Shown in pieces: positions 21,554 to 22,868 of a stretch of 22,868 nucleotides of DNA (positions within the stretch are counted from its first letter, which is position 1; every line of letters begins with the position of its first letter). The notes under the pieces are model-generated. The model was not told where the DNA came from and did not search any database. It was given only the letters and a program-made list of their open reading frames with translations. Location: NCBI GenBank assembly GCA_903822115.1, contig CAIJNU010000038.1, forward strand, positions 1 through 22,868. The letters run 5' to 3'. Source of the stretch: an uncultured Candidatus Peregrinibacteria bacterium. Its GTDB lineage: Bacteria; Patescibacteriota; Gracilibacteria; Peribacterales; Peribacteraceae. The translations under genes and the position numbers were made by a program.

Positions 21554-21946
21554 TTACAAATTGGGAACGGAAAGCGCAAGTATCTTCTCTTTGAACATGG
21601 CAGGTGTGATGGTCATTTCTTCGTACACGTTGTCCTCCTCAAGCAAAGCCTTCTCCGTCAGCAACTTCAGAATCTCAGCGGTCGTCTGCTCTATCTCGCG
21701 CTGCTTGATGGTGCGTGCAGGACGCATGAGGAGATAGAGAAAGAAGCCGGCCACGGGCAGACACGCTACGAGCAGGATCGAACCGAGCTGGTAGAGGAAG
21801 GAGCGCGTCCGGAGAATGATGTCCCGGGTCACGTAGCACACCAGATACACGGCGACAGTGCCAAAAAGGAGCAACGCCCCCTGGATCAATCTCAGCACAG
21901 GATCGGCTGAGAAGAAGGTGAGCCACTGCTGGATGAAGGAGGTCAT
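21554..21946 (-). CDS. Small membrane protein, CPR type, unknown function
   Basis: A 130-aa protein with two transmembrane segments (about 20-40 and 50-74) and the block VTRDIILRTRSFLYQLGSILLVACLP, which ends in LLMRPARTIKQREIEQ. A cytoplasmic helical tail follows. The RD-x(5)-R-SFLYQ and LL-x-RP-x-RT-x(3)-RE patterns recur, as I remember them, in uncharacterised CPR proteins. Its start overlaps the stop of the Lgt-like gene by 4 nt, so translation is coupled. Confidence 0.75.
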   Translation of the reverse strand: MTSFIQQWLTFFSADPVLRLIQGALLLFGTVAVYLVCYVTRDIILRTRSFLYQLGSILLVACLPVAGFFLYLLMRPARTIKQREIEQTTAEILKLLTEKALLEEDNVYEEMTITPAMFKEKILALSVPNL

Positions 21947-22866
21947 AGGTAGGGGTAACGGCGTCGATGGTCGACAATGTAGACGATTGTCGCGAGGAGC
22001 GCGAGGATGGCGAGGAGTTGGCTGAAGCGAAACTCATACGTCTCGAGATTGAGGAAGGGTCGCGCAAGCAGATACCCGCCAGCGAGCAGCAGGACGATGA
22101 ATTCATAGAGGAAGGAAGTCTTCTTCGAAACCTTCTGCTCGAAAGCCGCAAAGAATCCCAAACTGATAAAGAGGCCCACGAGCAATACGAAATCCATTTG
22201 ATTCGCGAAAACGGGAATACCGAAGTCTCCGCGGAAGTTCTCGAGGAAGAAAGTCGCAACGGTCAAACTTACGATCCCCACGAGCGTTTCGGTTCCCACA
22301 CGCTTCGCCTTCTTGCGAATGATGAGGAGGGCGAAAGTGAGTAGGAAAAAGAAGAATGCGTAGTAGAGCTGCACCGGATGAATCGGTACCGAATACCGGA
22401 CGTTCTCGGCATCGTACGTAACGCCCCAGAACACGTTGGTCGGTTTGCCGTAGGCATGCCCGGACAGAAAGGATCCAACCCACTCGAAGACGAGACCGAG
22501 CGTCGTGGCGGGAAGGAGCGCATCAAGCCACTGCAGATAGGTGGAACGGTGACCGCGCGTCGCAAAGAAGAGCACGATGGCGATCCCGAGCGCCCCTCCG
22601 AGAAAACTGAACCCCCCGTCGGAGAGATAGACGATACGCAGAGGATCTTTGATGTATGCCTGGTATTCCGTAATCATCGCACTCAATCTCCCCGCCCCGA
22701 AGAACGCAATGATGTACCAGATTCCACGCTCGCGAAAATGCTGGAGCGAGAGGTTCGCGCTCGCCGCAAGACGGAGGAAGATATCCGTGAAAAGAACAAG
22801 CCCGATGAGCACGAAGAGGAGGCGGGTCCAGAAGATGAAGGGGCCGATCTGGAAAGCTTGGAACAT
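21943..22866 (-). CDS. Lgt-family membrane protein lacking canonical catalytic residues
   Basis: A 307-aa polytopic protein with the topology and landmarks of prolipoprotein diacylglyceryl transferase: GAGRLSAMI (57-65), DGGFSFLGGALG (83-94), GSFLSGHAYGKPT (131-143), WGVTY and IHPVQLYYA (162-170). In the DGG-F-H-GG block the family His is Leu89. In the GR-x-GN-F-x-NGE signature the Arg, Asn and Glu positions read Trp129, Ser132 and His137. It may therefore have changed chemistry or be a CPR-specific branch. About eight transmembrane helices. The ATG at 22866 overlaps an upstream TGA (TGATG at the window edge), so the operon continues to the right outside the window. Confidence 0.75.
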   Translation of the reverse strand: MFQAFQIGPFIFWTRLLFVLIGLVLFTDIFLRLAASANLSLQHFRERGIWYIIAFFGAGRLSAMITEYQAYIKDPLRIVYLSDGGFSFLGGALGIAIVLFFATRGHRSTYLQWLDALLPATTLGLVFEWVGSFLSGHAYGKPTNVFWGVTYDAENVRYSVPIHPVQLYYAFFFFLLTFALLIIRKKAKRVGTETLVGIVSLTVATFFLENFRGDFGIPVFANQMDFVLLVGLFISLGFFAAFEQKVSKKTSFLYEFIVLLLAGGYLLARPFLNLETYEFRFSQLLAILALLATIVYIVDHRRRYPYL

Positions 22867-22868
22867 CA

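Noticed and set aside
1..22868. CRISPR array, insertion sequence, rRNA or replication origin
   Set aside because: No regularly spaced repeats, transposase, rRNA segments or DnaA-box clusters were seen.

Overview
The window is a gene-dense, moderately GC-rich piece of a bacterial chromosome. It uses the standard code: TGA is the stop of infB, eno and others. Several features point to Patescibacteria (CPR), most likely the Peregrinibacteria/Peribacteria branch. These are the CPR-style small membrane proteins of unknown function, a long-insert NrnA-like DHH phosphoesterase, the short palindromic intergenic element near 17.3 kb, and very tight packing with few Shine-Dalgarno sites. The lineage call is an inference from protein style, not from a marker tree.

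Layout. 1-229 (-) is the N-terminus of phosphoglycerate kinase. 297-2242 (+) holds a MraY/WecA-type glycosyl-phosphate transferase, a NIF3-middle-domain protein that appears to start at CTG, and an RBBP9-like hydrolase. 2268-3698 (-) is a membrane-anchored M23 peptidase. It shares a compact divergent promoter region with 3739-4758 (+), a TsaE ATPase fused to an HD phosphohydrolase domain. 4774-8796 (-) holds a membrane protein, rarA, csaB, rplS and a winged-helix regulator with an operator-like repeat array upstream. 9055-12362 (+) is a two-gene membrane unit whose first protein resembles VirB6/TrbL. 12363-17154 (-) is infB, the NrnA-like DHH protein and an exported polysaccharide deacetylase. 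Around 17.27-17.52 kb lie an interrupted partial copy of a tRNA, an intact tRNA-Pro(GGG) and palindromic elements, followed by a 91-aa CPR-type membrane protein. 17839-18814 (-) is a pair of diverged tandem paralogues of unknown function, more AT-rich than their surroundings. 18893-22866 (-) is enolase, an exported protein with an LPSAG sorting-like tail, two small membrane proteins and an Lgt-family protein lacking the canonical catalytic residues.

Themes. Core metabolism and translation (pgk, eno, infB, rplS, tsaE, tRNA-Pro) are mixed with cell-surface functions (WecA-like, CsaB, M23, deacetylase, LPSAG protein, Lgt-like). Three exported proteins carry serine-run linkers. Several genes have a -10 box ending only 4-8 nt before the ATG and no Shine-Dalgarno motif, which suggests leaderless or nearly leaderless mRNAs. 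The most notable items are the TsaE-HD fusion, the palindromic element sitting inside a tRNA-like duplicate, the tandem unknown paralogues, the operator array of the winged-helix regulator and the CTG-started NIF3-like gene. All functional calls come from reading motifs; no database search was possible.
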